A stretch of 64,000 nt of DNA from Hyphococcus sp. (GCA_028281665.1 JANQJK010000023.1:62001-126000), one strand, 5' to 3'; counted from the first letter of the stretch, positions 37,706-48,474 are shown. Notes: generated from the sequence alone by a model not told the origin. Made by a program: numbers and translations.

Positions 37706-38769
37706 CCGTAAACGGACTAAAAGCGGATGAGAGGAATGTGGACGAAATGGCGTCCTATTGGCTCGTGCGCTTGACGGCGTCCGATTGTTCGCCGGAGGAG
37801 CGTTGCGCTTTCGAGGCGTGGAAGGAAGAAGACCCGGCCCATGAAGACGCCTATTTGCGCTTGCAGCGCGGCGGGGCGATGTTCGACCGCCATTTGGGCG
37901 ATCCGCAGATCCAGGCGCTCGCCGACCGCGCCTTGAAAGAAACCGAGCCCAGTTTCTGGCGCCGGCGGCTGTTTCAGTACGCCGCCATTGCTGCGTCGCT
38001 CATCCTCGCGGTTGGCGTCGCTGTCTCGCTGAATACCGGCGCTGGGTTTAATCGAGAACCGGCGCGTCAGACGATTGCAAGCGTCGAACGTTACGAGACC
38101 GCCATCGGCGAGCGCTCGACGGTGGCCTTGCCGGACGGGTCTGTCATTACGCTCAACACGAATTCCTTAATGGAGGTCGACTTCACGACCGCGACGCGCT
38201 CGGTTCGCCTTCTGAAAGGGCAGGGGTTTTTCGAGGTCGCAAAGGACGTAGGCCGACCTTTTGTCGTGACCGCAGGCGATAAGCGGGTCGTCGCGCTCGG
38301 GACGGCCTTCGATGTGCGCTTCGATAAAGCTGATGTCGTTGAAGTAACGCTTGTCGAAGGCCTTGTTGAGGTTGCAGGGCTTGATGCGCCGGAGCCGGCT
38401 GAGAATGCGAGGGCCTTGCCGGAGGCGGACCAATCGAAAGTACGGCTCAATCCAGGGGAACGGCTGATCGCCAAGGCTGAAACCGCGCCGGCCGTTCAAA
38501 AAACCGACGCCATCGAAGAAACCAGCTGGCGGACCGGGAAACTGATCTTTCGGGATCGAGCCCTCAGCGCTGTGGTCGAGGAAATGAATCGTTACAGCAC
38601 GCAACGGCTTGTTCTTGACAGTGATGATGTTCGCCTTGCTGAAATGCGGGTGAGCGGATCGTTTAACGCCGGCCGTGCGACGACGTTCGTTGATGCTCTG
38701 GAGGTCATGCACCCCCTGAGAGCGATGCGCACCGGCGAGAACGAACTGACCCTTGTGTGGCAAGATTGA
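37702..38769 (+). CDS. FecR-family regulator
   Basis: FEAWKEEDPAHEDAYLRLQ, TALPDGSVITLNTNSLMEVDF-like and LLKGQGFFEVAKDVGRPFVVTAGDKRVVALGTAFDVRF. Confidence 0.94.
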   Translation: MTVNGLKADERNVDEMASYWLVRLTASDCSPEERCAFEAWKEEDPAHEDAYLRLQRGGAMFDRHLGDPQIQALADRALKETEPSFWRRRLFQYAAIAASLILAVGVAVSLNTGAGFNREPARQTIASVERYETAIGERSTVALPDGSVITLNTNSLMEVDFTTATRSVRLLKGQGFFEVAKDVGRPFVVTAGDKRVVALGTAFDVRFDKADVVEVTLVEGLVEVAGLDAPEPAENARALPEADQSKVRLNPGERLIAKAETAPAVQKTDAIEETSWRTGKLIFRDRALSAVVEEMNRYSTQRLVLDSDDVRLAEMRVSGSFNAGRATTFVDALEVMHPLRAMRTGENELTLVWQD

Positions 38770-38905
38770 CACAAGTCTCGCCGTTGCGACGGTTTTTTGA
38801 AATCTTTGTGAAAGCATTTTTGAAGCGTCCCGTCTTTCTTTCTGAGGGCGCGAAAATCCGCGCCCCGATAGAACACGGCGTCTCTGACGTGCGGGAGGGA
38901 AAACT

Positions 38906-41623
38906 ATGACATTCGCGACTTCGAAAACCTTTAAATCAATCGTCCTGGCGGGCTGCGCGACGAGCGCCTTGATCTTAAGCGGCGCCGCATCGGCGCAAGC
39001 TGCGGAACAACATGAGTTTGAAATTGCGCCGCAGGACTTGGGCGACGCGCTCGCTGAATTCAGCGTGCAAGGGGATGCAGAAGTTTATTGGCTGAAAGAA
39101 GATGTCGCGGGCAAAAAAACGGATGGCGTGAGCGGTTCCTACACGAAGCAGGAAGCAATCCGAGAACTTCTCGACGACGCTGGTGTGGAGTACCGCGTTG
39201 ATGGTAACGGTACGCTGCTTGTTGGCGAGGCGGTAATTCAGCAAGCGACGTTGCGGGAGGATGATCGCCAAGGCGGTGTATTTCGCGTGGCTTCGCTGGC
39301 TCAGGAGAATGACTCCGTGGCTTTAGTTGAAGAACCTGAGTCGACAGACGATGCCGAGCGAGAAAGGGACACCATCATTGTAACAGGTACGAATATTCGT
39401 GGAATCGCTCCCGAAAGTTCACCAATACGCGTTTTCGACCGAGAAGCCATTCTCGAATCCGGTGTCGCCACTACCCAAGACTTTATTCAGTTATTGCCCG
39501 AAAATTTTGGCGGCGGTGCTAACCCTGACTTGCCTTTCGGTGTGCCGGGCGACACTAGTTCTCTGGGCAACCGCACCTTCGGAGCCAGTATAAACCTGCG
39601 CGGTCTTGGTTCAGGAAGCACTCTTACGCTCTTGAATGGAAGGCGAGTTGCCCCAACCTCCATCAACGCTGGATTCGTAGACATCTCAATGATCCCAGCG
39701 GCTGCGCTGGAGCGAATTGAGATACTGACCGATGGGGCTTCCTCCATTTATGGATCTGACGCCATTGCGGGTGTTGCCAATTTTGTCCTCAGAGATGATT
39801 ACGAAGGCATTGAAGGAACCGTTCGATATGGGAGCGTAACTTCTGGAGATTTCGAAGAGTTCCGCGGAGGACTTACGGCAGGTACAAGCTGGGACTCAGG
39901 CAACATTCTTGCTGTCTACGAGTACTTCAATCAGACTGATCTTGGAGCTGAAGATAGATCGTTCTCAAGTAATGCTACCCAACCGTTTGATCTTCTTCCA
40001 AGTCAGGACCGCCACTCTGTAGTCGTTGCGGCCTCTCAAGACATCGGTCGAGACGTGAGTTTGGATGCTGATCTTCTATACTCAAATCGTAGTACCGTTT
40101 CTAACACAAGCTCCGACCTTCAATCGCAGGATAACAGTACCACCTCAGAATCAATCAATTTGGGCGCTGGTGTCACTTGGGATGTGAGCAAGGATTGGGA
40201 GGCTAGGTTCTCTGCAGTATATAGCGCCATTCAAGCTGAGACCACTCTCCTCTCTTTTGGCTCTTCAGAACCCGCCGATCTCCAGCTCGATACTGAACTG
40301 CTCTCATTCGACCTGGTTACGTCAGGCACGTTATTCACGTTAAATGGAAACGACGTCAAAATCGCAATTGGCGGCCATGCGCGTTTCGAAGATTTGAATA
40401 ACGACGATTTTGTAGTTTTGGGAAGAGATGTGTATGCAGCATTTGGCGAATTATACTTGCCAATCATCTCGCCGCAAAACGACGTGCCAGGTTTTCGCCG
40501 GCTTGAAGTGAATGCCTCCGTTCGACACTCAGATTTCAGCGACTTCGGTTCGACCACCAACCCCAAAGTGGGGGTGCTGTGGTCACCAGTCGAGGGACTT
40601 CGCCTTCGAGGATCGTATAGCACCTCCTTCCAGGCTCCAATTCTTGGTCGCGTAGGGGCGGCGGATTCGCTTGGATCATTATTTCCTACATCTCTGCTTT
40701 TATCCGCTTTTGGCGTGGAGCCAGCAGATCCCTCAATTGCAGATGTAACACTTTTGAGTCTCAGTGGGACTGACCCCAACCTCGAACCCGAAACATCCAG
40801 GGCCTTCACTTTGGGGGCCGAGGTGGAAAATGAATGGAGTGACCAGAGACTGCGTCTTTCGCTGAACTACTACAACATCAGGTTCAAAGACCGAGTTGAT
40901 CGAGTTCCAGTCCCCGACGGCGTCAATTCAATCCTCGCGTTCAACCTCGCGTTTGACAATCCTAATCTCTTCCCTCCCGGAATTGTGACCTTCAACCCTT
41001 CACAAGATGAAATTGCTGAAGCAGCATCCGGCCTCGATAGGGGACTGCTGAACTTCTTCGGTCAGACGCTTGAAGACACTGCGATAATCACACGGGCGAA
41101 CACAATCACCAATGTATCAGAAACGAACTCTCAAGGCCTCGATTTCGGCTTTGAATACTCGAAAGAAACACCGATCGGACGCTTCAATGCAGCATTCAAC
41201 GGCACCTATATAATTGAGTTTTCTGAACGGGCGTCGACATCGACACCAGCGATTGACGAAATTAACACCCTTTTCAACCCGGTAGATTTTCGCGCTAGAG
41301 GATCGATTGGTCTATCGGGCGAACATTTTTCTGGCAACATCTTCGTTAACTACACGGACGACTATACAGTAGATTTGACTCCAGATTCGCCAAGGGTCGA
41401 CGATTGGCTAACATTCGATCTGAGTGTCGTCTATAAATTTGGCTCCTCCGGAAACAGTAGCTTGCTAAATGATGTATCGCTTCGAGCGTCAGTCTTGAAT
41501 GTTTTTGATCAAGATCCGCCTGCAATTCCTGACAACAACCAATTCTTGATATTCGGTTTTGACCCGACAAATTCTTCGCCGCTGAATCGCTTTGTTTCCT
41601 TTGAGGTCACAAAAGCATTCTAG
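38906..41623 (+). CDS. TonB-dependent receptor with STN domain, paralogue of 16142-18844
   Basis: Near-identical plug (RDTIIVTGTNIRGIAPESSPIRVFDR...QLLPENFGGGANPDLPFG...LRGLGSGSTLTLLNGRRVAPTS) and barrel to the first receptor. Confidence 0.94.
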   Translation: MTFATSKTFKSIVLAGCATSALILSGAASAQAAEQHEFEIAPQDLGDALAEFSVQGDAEVYWLKEDVAGKKTDGVSGSYTKQEAIRELLDDAGVEYRVDGNGTLLVGEAVIQQATLREDDRQGGVFRVASLAQENDSVALVEEPESTDDAERERDTIIVTGTNIRGIAPESSPIRVFDREAILESGVATTQDFIQLLPENFGGGANPDLPFGVPGDTSSLGNRTFGASINLRGLGSGSTLTLLNGRRVAPTSINAGFVDISMIPAAALERIEILTDGASSIYGSDAIAGVANFVLRDDYEGIEGTVRYGSVTSGDFEEFRGGLTAGTSWDSGNILAVYEYFNQTDLGAEDRSFSSNATQPFDLLPSQDRHSVVVAASQDIGRDVSLDADLLYSNRSTVSNTSSDLQSQDNSTTSESINLGAGVTWDVSKDWEARFSAVYSAIQAETTLLSFGSSEPADLQLDTELLSFDLVTSGTLFTLNGNDVKIAIGGHARFEDLNNDDFVVLGRDVYAAFGELYLPIISPQNDVPGFRRLEVNASVRHSDFSDFGSTTNPKVGVLWSPVEGLRLRGSYSTSFQAPILGRVGAADSLGSLFPTSLLLSAFGVEPADPSIADVTLLSLSGTDPNLEPETSRAFTLGAEVENEWSDQRLRLSLNYYNIRFKDRVDRVPVPDGVNSILAFNLAFDNPNLFPPGIVTFNPSQDEIAEAASGLDRGLLNFFGQTLEDTAIITRANTITNVSETNSQGLDFGFEYSKETPIGRFNAAFNGTYIIEFSERASTSTPAIDEINTLFNPVDFRARGSIGLSGEHFSGNIFVNYTDDYTVDLTPDSPRVDDWLTFDLSVVYKFGSSGNSSLLNDVSLRASVLNVFDQDPPAIPDNNQFLIFGFDPTNSSPLNRFVSFEVTKAF

Positions 41624-41754
41624 AGCGGCTTTTTCGCGTGAGTGAAAAGCCAAGGGAATGGTTCGCGCGATTAGATTCGCGCTGCCAAGTTGAAACGAGT
41701 CATCCCTGCCAATTGAAAACCAAATCCATTTTAGAAGCGAAGGCGAAAAGAACT

Positions 41755-44298
41755 ATGTTCCGATTCTTGTTGTCGATTGTTTTAGCGATCGTGCTCTTCG
41801 TCCCGAATTCAGTTGAGGCCCGCGATGCGAGACCATTCACTATCGAAGACATCTTGTCTCTGGAGGCCGTCGGTGACGGGGCTGCGTCAAAGCAACAGAT
41901 CGTTTGGGAGCAAGCTCCACCTTATCAATCCATTGGTTACTATGGCCAAGGTCTTTTTGGGACGTGGGACAATGCAGGGTTCGTTCTGAAATCGATCAGT
42001 TTGGAGGCTGATAACCTTGTTTCCGAATCCTTATTCGAACAAGATGACGGGGCCACATACTGGTTGGATTCCATTTCTCCGGGAGGTCGATACGTCGTCT
42101 ATTATGCGGCAAAAGACGCTCAGATCTTCATGGGGGCCTACGACAACCTGACCAAACGTGTTCACCGGTTCGAAGCCGCTCCACTCGTCCATCATACAAG
42201 AGGGCATAAAGTCGTTTGGGTGTCCCAGGATGAATTTATCTTCTCGGCCCATTCTGACCGAGAGCAGCCACTCCTAATGGCACGGCCTTACACCACAAGA
42301 AAACTCCTCGAAGAGTCGGAAAAGTCTTGGCGGGGTGAAGTAGGCGTATCCATTTCAGTTTCAGGTTCAAATGACGTTTCGTCCGTGCAGCCAAACTGGA
42401 AGGAAGGTCGTCTATACAGAGCCAACGCCCGTACAGGTGATCTGTCGCTTCTTGCCGAAGGCTTGTACAAGAGCCTGAAAGTATCTGCTGATGGTCAATA
42501 TCTGGCAGCGTTGCGCCAGGCTGAGCTTCCGTCCAACAGCAAAGAAAAGTCAAACGACGATTGGGTAACGACTAAGTCCCAGCTTTATGTCTTTGACCTT
42601 ATAAACGGCCAAGAGCCAAAGGTCTTTGTACAAGACAAGAATATAATGATCGAGACCCTTGCATGGTCACCAAGTCAAAACCTTCTAGCATTCTTCGGTT
42701 GGGAGAATGGGACGGGTGTCCAATCTGGGGTATTCCACGCTCTTTCGCCTAAAAGCGGACAGATCATTCAGTATCCTCACCGCGGGCTTGATCTCGCGTC
42801 TGAGAGAGAACGTGGGTTTGCTCAAAAGCCTGAGAGAGTAATGTGGGTCGACGGACGGCTTGCAGTCTTCGCCCGTCCACATGAGGGCGAAGAAGCGCTT
42901 TTAACCTACAGAGACATCGCTCAGCCCGGCGACGCTGCGTATCCAGGAAAGGCTGATTGGATCCTACTTGATGCAGACGGTAGTATCGAGAATCTATCAG
43001 AGCCGTTTGCGTTCATCTCACCAATACCTCTCCACGCTGATGAGGACACGATAACTGTTCTTGCGGACGGAGATGTATGGCGTTTGGGGCCCGGCCTCGA
43101 ACCACTCAATCTAACATCGAATGTGAAGAGCCAACTTACGCATCCCGATGCCGTACGATATTCTACTTTTCATCTGCCTTTCACCGACGGCCTCGTTCTC
43201 GTCGGAAGAGACCAAAGTAGTCCAAGCTTCGTTCTCGTCGATCTGGAGTCGGATAGTGTGACAGAAGTGATGTCGCCAACTCCTCACGCCGAATTCGTGG
43301 CTGGTTCGATCAAAGCTAGTGCCTTACTTTTCCGTTATGAGCAGGGGGATGTTAGCTACCTAACTCTGAAGTTCGCAAACGGTCGCGAAGTAGAAATTGA
43401 TCAGCTCAATACACACCTCATTGACATCGCGCGAACCGAATGGGGCCCAATTACATACGAACTGGACCACCACGCGGGGGAACGTACTGTCGGAGGCTGC
43501 ATACTGCTCCCGCCGGACTATGAACCTGGTAAGAAATACCCCGTAATCGCATCGGTTTATCCGAATGTTAGCGGTGATTGGTGCAAAGATCCAACCTACA
43601 GAAGTTCACTCGCCCGTCGACGCCCATCCTCAAGCCATCTTCTTGCAGGTGCGGGATACATTGTTTTTTCGCCCAACACTTTACGTGAGTTTATTCGCAC
43701 GAGTGAAGGGCCGATCAACGGTATGCCCGCAATTGTCGAACAAGGATTGGACGCTTTGATTGAGCAAGGTTACGCCGATCCTGAAAGGCTTGGCTTATTC
43801 GGCTTCAGCCAAGGCGGTTTTGCATCGCTGTATGTCGGAGCTCGGTCGGAACGATTTCATGCGGTCGTTTCCATGAATGGCTGGGCTGACATGTATTCAC
43901 ACTTCTTTGACGGGGCATCGTTTCTGAATGCATTCTACGAGAAGGAATATGGCTTCACACTTGAATCAAAGCGATATATGGCTACCGCTGGTACCGAATT
44001 CTCAATCGGTGCATCGCCATTCGCAAATCCAGATTCTTACGTGAGAAACAGTCCACTGTATCATGCGCAGAGCGTCTCGTCCCCAATGCTCTTGATTCAT
44101 TCAGACCGTGATGTCTTCGCGCTAAATCAATACGAAAAGATGTTTGCTGCGTTGGAGTTCGAAAACAAAGAAGCTCGATTACTGAGATACTGGGGCGAAG
44201 GACATGCGCCCTCAAGTCCGGGTAACCTTCGCCACATGTGGAGCGAAATTCTCGACTGGTTTGATAAACATCTAAGTGAACCGTCTTCGTCACCGTAA
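41755..44298 (+). CDS. S9-family peptidase with signal peptide
   Basis: GLFGFSQGGFASLYVGARSERFHAVVSMNGW, LLIHSDRDVFALNQYEKM, YWGEGHAPSSPGNLRHMW catalytic triad motifs; signal MFRFLLSIVLAIVLFVPNSVEA. Confidence 0.9.
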   Translation: MFRFLLSIVLAIVLFVPNSVEARDARPFTIEDILSLEAVGDGAASKQQIVWEQAPPYQSIGYYGQGLFGTWDNAGFVLKSISLEADNLVSESLFEQDDGATYWLDSISPGGRYVVYYAAKDAQIFMGAYDNLTKRVHRFEAAPLVHHTRGHKVVWVSQDEFIFSAHSDREQPLLMARPYTTRKLLEESEKSWRGEVGVSISVSGSNDVSSVQPNWKEGRLYRANARTGDLSLLAEGLYKSLKVSADGQYLAALRQAELPSNSKEKSNDDWVTTKSQLYVFDLINGQEPKVFVQDKNIMIETLAWSPSQNLLAFFGWENGTGVQSGVFHALSPKSGQIIQYPHRGLDLASERERGFAQKPERVMWVDGRLAVFARPHEGEEALLTYRDIAQPGDAAYPGKADWILLDADGSIENLSEPFAFISPIPLHADEDTITVLADGDVWRLGPGLEPLNLTSNVKSQLTHPDAVRYSTFHLPFTDGLVLVGRDQSSPSFVLVDLESDSVTEVMSPTPHAEFVAGSIKASALLFRYEQGDVSYLTLKFANGREVEIDQLNTHLIDIARTEWGPITYELDHHAGERTVGGCILLPPDYEPGKKYPVIASVYPNVSGDWCKDPTYRSSLARRRPSSSHLLAGAGYIVFSPNTLREFIRTSEGPINGMPAIVEQGLDALIEQGYADPERLGLFGFSQGGFASLYVGARSERFHAVVSMNGWADMYSHFFDGASFLNAFYEKEYGFTLESKRYMATAGTEFSIGASPFANPDSYVRNSPLYHAQSVSSPMLLIHSDRDVFALNQYEKMFAALEFENKEARLLRYWGEGHAPSSPGNLRHMWSEILDWFDKHLSEPSSSP

Positions 44299-44627
44299 CG
44301 ACATACGGACGCATGGACATAGAGAAGATGTTGCCTACAGCCGTAATTGCGGGTGTATGATGAGTGTTGCTGTTTCATGTGATCAAATCAATGCATGAAG
44401 AACCACGAGAAACCGACAGTAACTCCGCGACATACAAATTAAGGTGTGTGTAGCCGTCGTTCTTGATCGAAGGCGCAAAAATTGTTCGCAACAACTGAAT
44501 TCACGCTATCACACCGTTGCTCCACACGGCTGCACAAGACCCAACGGAATAGCTCCGTAAACCTCTGAAACGTCACGCTTTTCCGTCTTGACGAAAAATC
44601 GTTAGCGCAGGCATCGTTCGCCTTGTC

Positions 44628-46676
44628 GTGAACTTGTTTGTGAGCTGCGCCGTGACGCCAACTAAAATCCTCATTGGACAGATTATTCTGGTTTTTGCAG
44701 TCGTAATCGCCTGTGTCTGGTTCGCGACACAATGGGCGGCGGCGGCCCTCGGCCACGATCCCGCGTTAGGCGCCCCATTTACCGAAATCGCCGGTCAATC
44801 GATCTACTACCCTTGGCGCCTTTTCGAGTGGTGGTACGCCTATGAAGCTTACGCGCCTGGCGTCTTCAATCGCGCCGGCGCGCTTGCCGCCGGCGGCGGG
44901 TTTCTCGGCGCCGGGGTCGCTATTGCTGGATCGGTATGGCGGGCGCGGCAATCGAAAAACGTCACCACCTACGGGTCGTCGCGCTGGGCGTCGGTCAAGG
45001 AAATCGCCCGCGCCAAATTATTCCAGCCGGCCGGCGTTTTCCTCGGAACATTCAAAAACAGATATCTCCGCCATGACGGACCGGAGCATGTGATGGCATT
45101 CGCGCCGACGCGTTCGGGCAAGGGCGTCGGGCTCGTGGTGCCAACGCTGCTCTCCTGGCCGCACTCCGCGGTTATTCACGACATCAAGGGCGAGAACTGG
45201 TCGCTCACCGCCGGCTGGCGCTCAAAAATTTCCCATTGTCTATTGTTCAATCCAACAGACGGAAATAGCGCCAAATATAACCCACTCCTCGAAGTGCGCC
45301 GCGACGAGCATGAAGTGCGCGACGTTCAGAATATCGCCGACATTCTCGTCGATCCCGAAGGCGCGCTTGAACGCCGCAGTCATTGGGAAAAGACCGCTCA
45401 TGCGCTTCTCGTCGGCGTCATCCTCCATGTTCTCTATGCGGAAAAAGAAAAGACGCTGGCGCGCGTCGCAGAATTTTTGAGCGATCCGGACCGGTCTTTC
45501 GAGCAGGCGCTTCTCATCATGATGACGACTAATCATGTGGGCGACGAGAAGTCCCCGCGCGCGCACCCGGCCGTGGCCGCGGCGGCGCGCGAGCTATTAA
45601 ACAAGGCGGATAACGAGCGCTCAGGCGTCTTATCGACGGCCGTCAGTTTCCTAAGCCTTTATCGCGACCCAACCGTGGCGAAAGTGACGAGCGCCTGCGA
45701 CTGGCGCATCGCCGACTTCACATCTGCGGAAAAGCCGGTTTCTCTTTATCTTGTCATTCCGCCCTCGGATATTTCCCGGACCAAACCGCTGGTGCGTCTG
45801 GTCCTGAATCAGATCGGCCGGCGTCTCACCGAAAAGCTCGACGGCGATGAGACACTTAAAAAGCGCCGCAAGGTTCTTTTGATGCTCGATGAGTTTCCCG
45901 CGCTTGGCCGGCTCGATTTCTTCGAATCAGCGCTCGCCTTCATGGCCGGTTACGGCGTCAGAGCCTTTCTGATCGCCCAAAGCCTTAATCAGATCGCCAA
46001 AGCCTATGGCGAGAACAACGCTATTCTCGACAATTGCCATGTGCGCGTCGCCTTCGCGTCAAACGATGACCGCACTGCCAAGCGTATCTCCGACATGCTG
46101 GGGCAAACGACGGAATTGCGCGCCATGCGCAATTACGCGGGCCATCGTCTCGCCCCCTGGCTCGCCCATGTCATGGTCTCGCGGCAGGAAACTCAGCGAC
46201 CGTTGTTGACGCCCGGCGAAGTCATGCAATTGCCGCCGGATGACGAGCTGGTGCTGGTCTCTGGATTGGCGCCGGTGAGGGCCGCAAAACTGCGGTACTA
46301 TGAAGATCGGAATTTTACCGAGCGGGTAGCTGCTGCGCCGCAGTTATCGGACGACCAATACGCAGATTCGCCGGCCACGCGGAAAGATGATTGGCGCGGC
46401 CAGATTCGCTTTGTCGATGACCGCCTTGTCGAGCAATGGCGGGAGCGCCGAAAATCGTCATTCGGCGAGGGTGGCTTAAGACGCCAGCCGGAGCTGGACG
46501 CCCCCGACGCCGACCGCGCTGAAACGAAGACTTCGCCAGAACCGCCAAATGCGGACGAGGACGATCCGTCGATCGCCGCGCGGCGTCTTGCCGACATGCA
46601 AAAACGTCTTTCCCCCGCCCAGCGCGCCCATGGCGTCAATCTCTCTCAAGATCACGACATTCTGAAAGGAGTTTGA
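44628..46676 (+). CDS. traG: conjugal transfer coupling protein TraG/VirD4
   Basis: EHVMAFAPTRSGKGVGLVVPTLLSWPHSAVIHDIKGENW; LLMLDEFPALGRLDFFESALAFMAGYGVRAFLIAQSLNQI. Confidence 0.96.
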   Translation: MNLFVSCAVTPTKILIGQIILVFAVVIACVWFATQWAAAALGHDPALGAPFTEIAGQSIYYPWRLFEWWYAYEAYAPGVFNRAGALAAGGGFLGAGVAIAGSVWRARQSKNVTTYGSSRWASVKEIARAKLFQPAGVFLGTFKNRYLRHDGPEHVMAFAPTRSGKGVGLVVPTLLSWPHSAVIHDIKGENWSLTAGWRSKISHCLLFNPTDGNSAKYNPLLEVRRDEHEVRDVQNIADILVDPEGALERRSHWEKTAHALLVGVILHVLYAEKEKTLARVAEFLSDPDRSFEQALLIMMTTNHVGDEKSPRAHPAVAAAARELLNKADNERSGVLSTAVSFLSLYRDPTVAKVTSACDWRIADFTSAEKPVSLYLVIPPSDISRTKPLVRLVLNQIGRRLTEKLDGDETLKKRRKVLLMLDEFPALGRLDFFESALAFMAGYGVRAFLIAQSLNQIAKAYGENNAILDNCHVRVAFASNDDRTAKRISDMLGQTTELRAMRNYAGHRLAPWLAHVMVSRQETQRPLLTPGEVMQLPPDDELVLVSGLAPVRAAKLRYYEDRNFTERVAAAPQLSDDQYADSPATRKDDWRGQIRFVDDRLVEQWRERRKSSFGEGGLRRQPELDAPDADRAETKTSPEPPNADEDDPSIAARRLADMQKRLSPAQRAHGVNLSQDHDILKGV

Positions 46677-46680
46677 CGTC

Positions 46681-47172
46681 ATGGGTAAGCCGCGCATCCA
46701 CCCTTACATCTCTGAAAGCGTCTACGCGAAGCTCTCTGCGGCGTCGAAAAAGCCCGGTTTAAGCGAATCGCAAGTCGTTGAAGCCGCACTTGCCGCGTTC
46801 TTTTCCTATGACGTCGATGACGCCCGCGACGCCGCCATCATCCGCCGGCTTGATCGCATGACGCGTCAATTCGGGCGGATTGAACGCGATCACATGATCC
46901 TCGGCGAAACTCTGGCGCTCTTTATACGGACCTATCTCACCGTGACGCCGCCAGTGCCGGAACAGGACAAAGCCGCCGCTCGGGCAAAAGGCGCAGAGCG
47001 ATTTGAAATCTTTATCGAACAGCTCGGCCGCCAACTCGCGGCGGGAAAGCGCGCTTTTGAGAACGCCTTTGAAGAGATCGCGCCGGGCGCGGAAGAATTT
47101 TTCACCGCTGACGACATCGCCGCGATGAAGGAAAACGGCGCGGGCAAGACGACGGAGGCCGTCGATGCGTGA
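46681..47172 (+). CDS. CopG/ribbon-helix-helix-type transfer-region protein
   Basis: GKPRIHPYISESVYAKLSAASKKPGLSESQVVEAALAAFF; position between traG and trbB. Confidence 0.8.
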   Translation: MGKPRIHPYISESVYAKLSAASKKPGLSESQVVEAALAAFFSYDVDDARDAAIIRRLDRMTRQFGRIERDHMILGETLALFIRTYLTVTPPVPEQDKAAARAKGAERFEIFIEQLGRQLAAGKRAFENAFEEIAPGAEEFFTADDIAAMKENGAGKTTEAVDA

Positions 47173-48139
47173 TCTTTGCCGGCCCGAGACCCGTGCGCGT
47201 CAACGCGCCATGCTTTCAACCGCCTTTGGTCCGGCGGTGAACGCAGCGCTGGAGGACGGGTCGGTTATGGAAGTCATGGTCAATCCCGACGGCCGGTTAT
47301 GGGTCGAGCGTCACGGAACGGGACGGGTCGACACCGGCGAACGGATGTCGCAAGCCAATGTGGAGCGGGCCATTCGCCTTGTCGCTAGTCATATTGGCCG
47401 TGAGTGCGATCGCGAACGACCCATTGTCAGCGCCGAACTCCCGGAAACCGGGGAACGGTTCGAAGGCGTGTTACCGCCGGTCTCAACAGCGCCGTGCTTT
47501 TCCATACGGAAGGCGGCGGGCCGCGTCTTCTCGCTCGACGATTATGTCGCCGCCGAGATTATGACGGAGCCCCAAAGCCGTACACTACGTCATGCAGTCC
47601 GGGAACGGATGAATATCGTCATCGTCGGCGGCACGTCGTCGGGCAAGACAACACTTGCCAATTCGCTGCTCGCCGAAATCGCGGTAAGCGGCGATCGCAT
47701 CGTGATGATAGAAGATACAAGAGAGCTTCAGTGCGAAGCGCCTGACGCCGTTGCCTTGCGAACAACGCCCGGCGTCGTGTCGCTCGCCGATCTTGTCCGT
47801 TCGACTATGCGATTGCGTCCCGATCGAATTATCGTCGGAGAGGTGCGGGGGCCTGAAGCCCTCGACATGCTGAAAGCCTGGAACACCGGTCATCCAGGCG
47901 GCGTCGCGACTTTGCACGCGAATTCTGCGCGGGCGGGCCTCTACCGTCTCGAACAATTGATTCAGGAAGCCGTCGTCACAGTCCCTCGCGAATTGATCGC
48001 CGACGCCATCGATTGCGTCGTCTTCATTCGCGGTCGCAACGGCGCGCGCCGCGTCGAGACCGTCGCCGCGGTCCGCGGATTGGAAGCGGGCAATTATGCC
48101 CTCGGCGATCTCGACTTCAATCTTGTTACCGCCGCTTGA
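47165..48139 (+). CDS. trbB: P-type conjugative transfer ATPase TrbB
   Basis: NIVIVGGTSSGKTTLANSLLAEI, RIVMIEDTRELQC, RLRPDRIIVGEVRGPEALDMLKAWNTGHPGGVATLHANSA. Confidence 0.96.
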   Translation: MRDLCRPETRARQRAMLSTAFGPAVNAALEDGSVMEVMVNPDGRLWVERHGTGRVDTGERMSQANVERAIRLVASHIGRECDRERPIVSAELPETGERFEGVLPPVSTAPCFSIRKAAGRVFSLDDYVAAEIMTEPQSRTLRHAVRERMNIVIVGGTSSGKTTLANSLLAEIAVSGDRIVMIEDTRELQCEAPDAVALRTTPGVVSLADLVRSTMRLRPDRIIVGEVRGPEALDMLKAWNTGHPGGVATLHANSARAGLYRLEQLIQEAVVTVPRELIADAIDCVVFIRGRNGARRVETVAAVRGLEAGNYALGDLDFNLVTAA

Positions 48140-48152
48140 GAAAGGAACGCCC

Positions 48153-48464
48153 ATGTTGAGACAATCGGTATTATTCGCAGCGATCTTTATCGCATTCATC
48201 GCTTGGCCTGCCGCCGCCCATGCCGCCGGCTCTGGGATGCCGTGGGAAGCGCCGCTGCAACAAATTCTCGACTCTATTGAAGGACCAGTCGCCCGCATCG
48301 TCGCCGTGATCATCATTATCATAACGGGCCTGACGCTCGCCTTCGGCGGCGCTGACGGCGGGTTCAGGCGAATGGTTCAGATTGTCTTCGGCCTTTCCAT
48401 CGCTTTCGCTGCCACGTCGTTTTTTCTGGCGTTCTTCTCGTTCGGCGGCGGCGCGGTGATTTGA
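48153..48464 (+). CDS. trbC: TrbC/VirB2-type pilin
   Basis: Signal peptide, MPWEAPLQQILDSIEGPVARIVAVIIIIITGLTLAFGGADGGFRRMVQIVFGLSIAFAATSFF. Confidence 0.92.
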   Translation: MLRQSVLFAAIFIAFIAWPAAAHAAGSGMPWEAPLQQILDSIEGPVARIVAVIIIIITGLTLAFGGADGGFRRMVQIVFGLSIAFAATSFFLAFFSFGGGAVI

Positions 48465-48474
48465 GGTAACTCCT

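Noticed and set aside
9753-44298. Complete lasso-peptide biosynthetic cluster
   Set aside because: No ORF resembles the asparagine-synthetase-like cyclase (C) or the transglutaminase-like leader protease (B), and no credible precursor was identified beside the isopeptidase-like gene.
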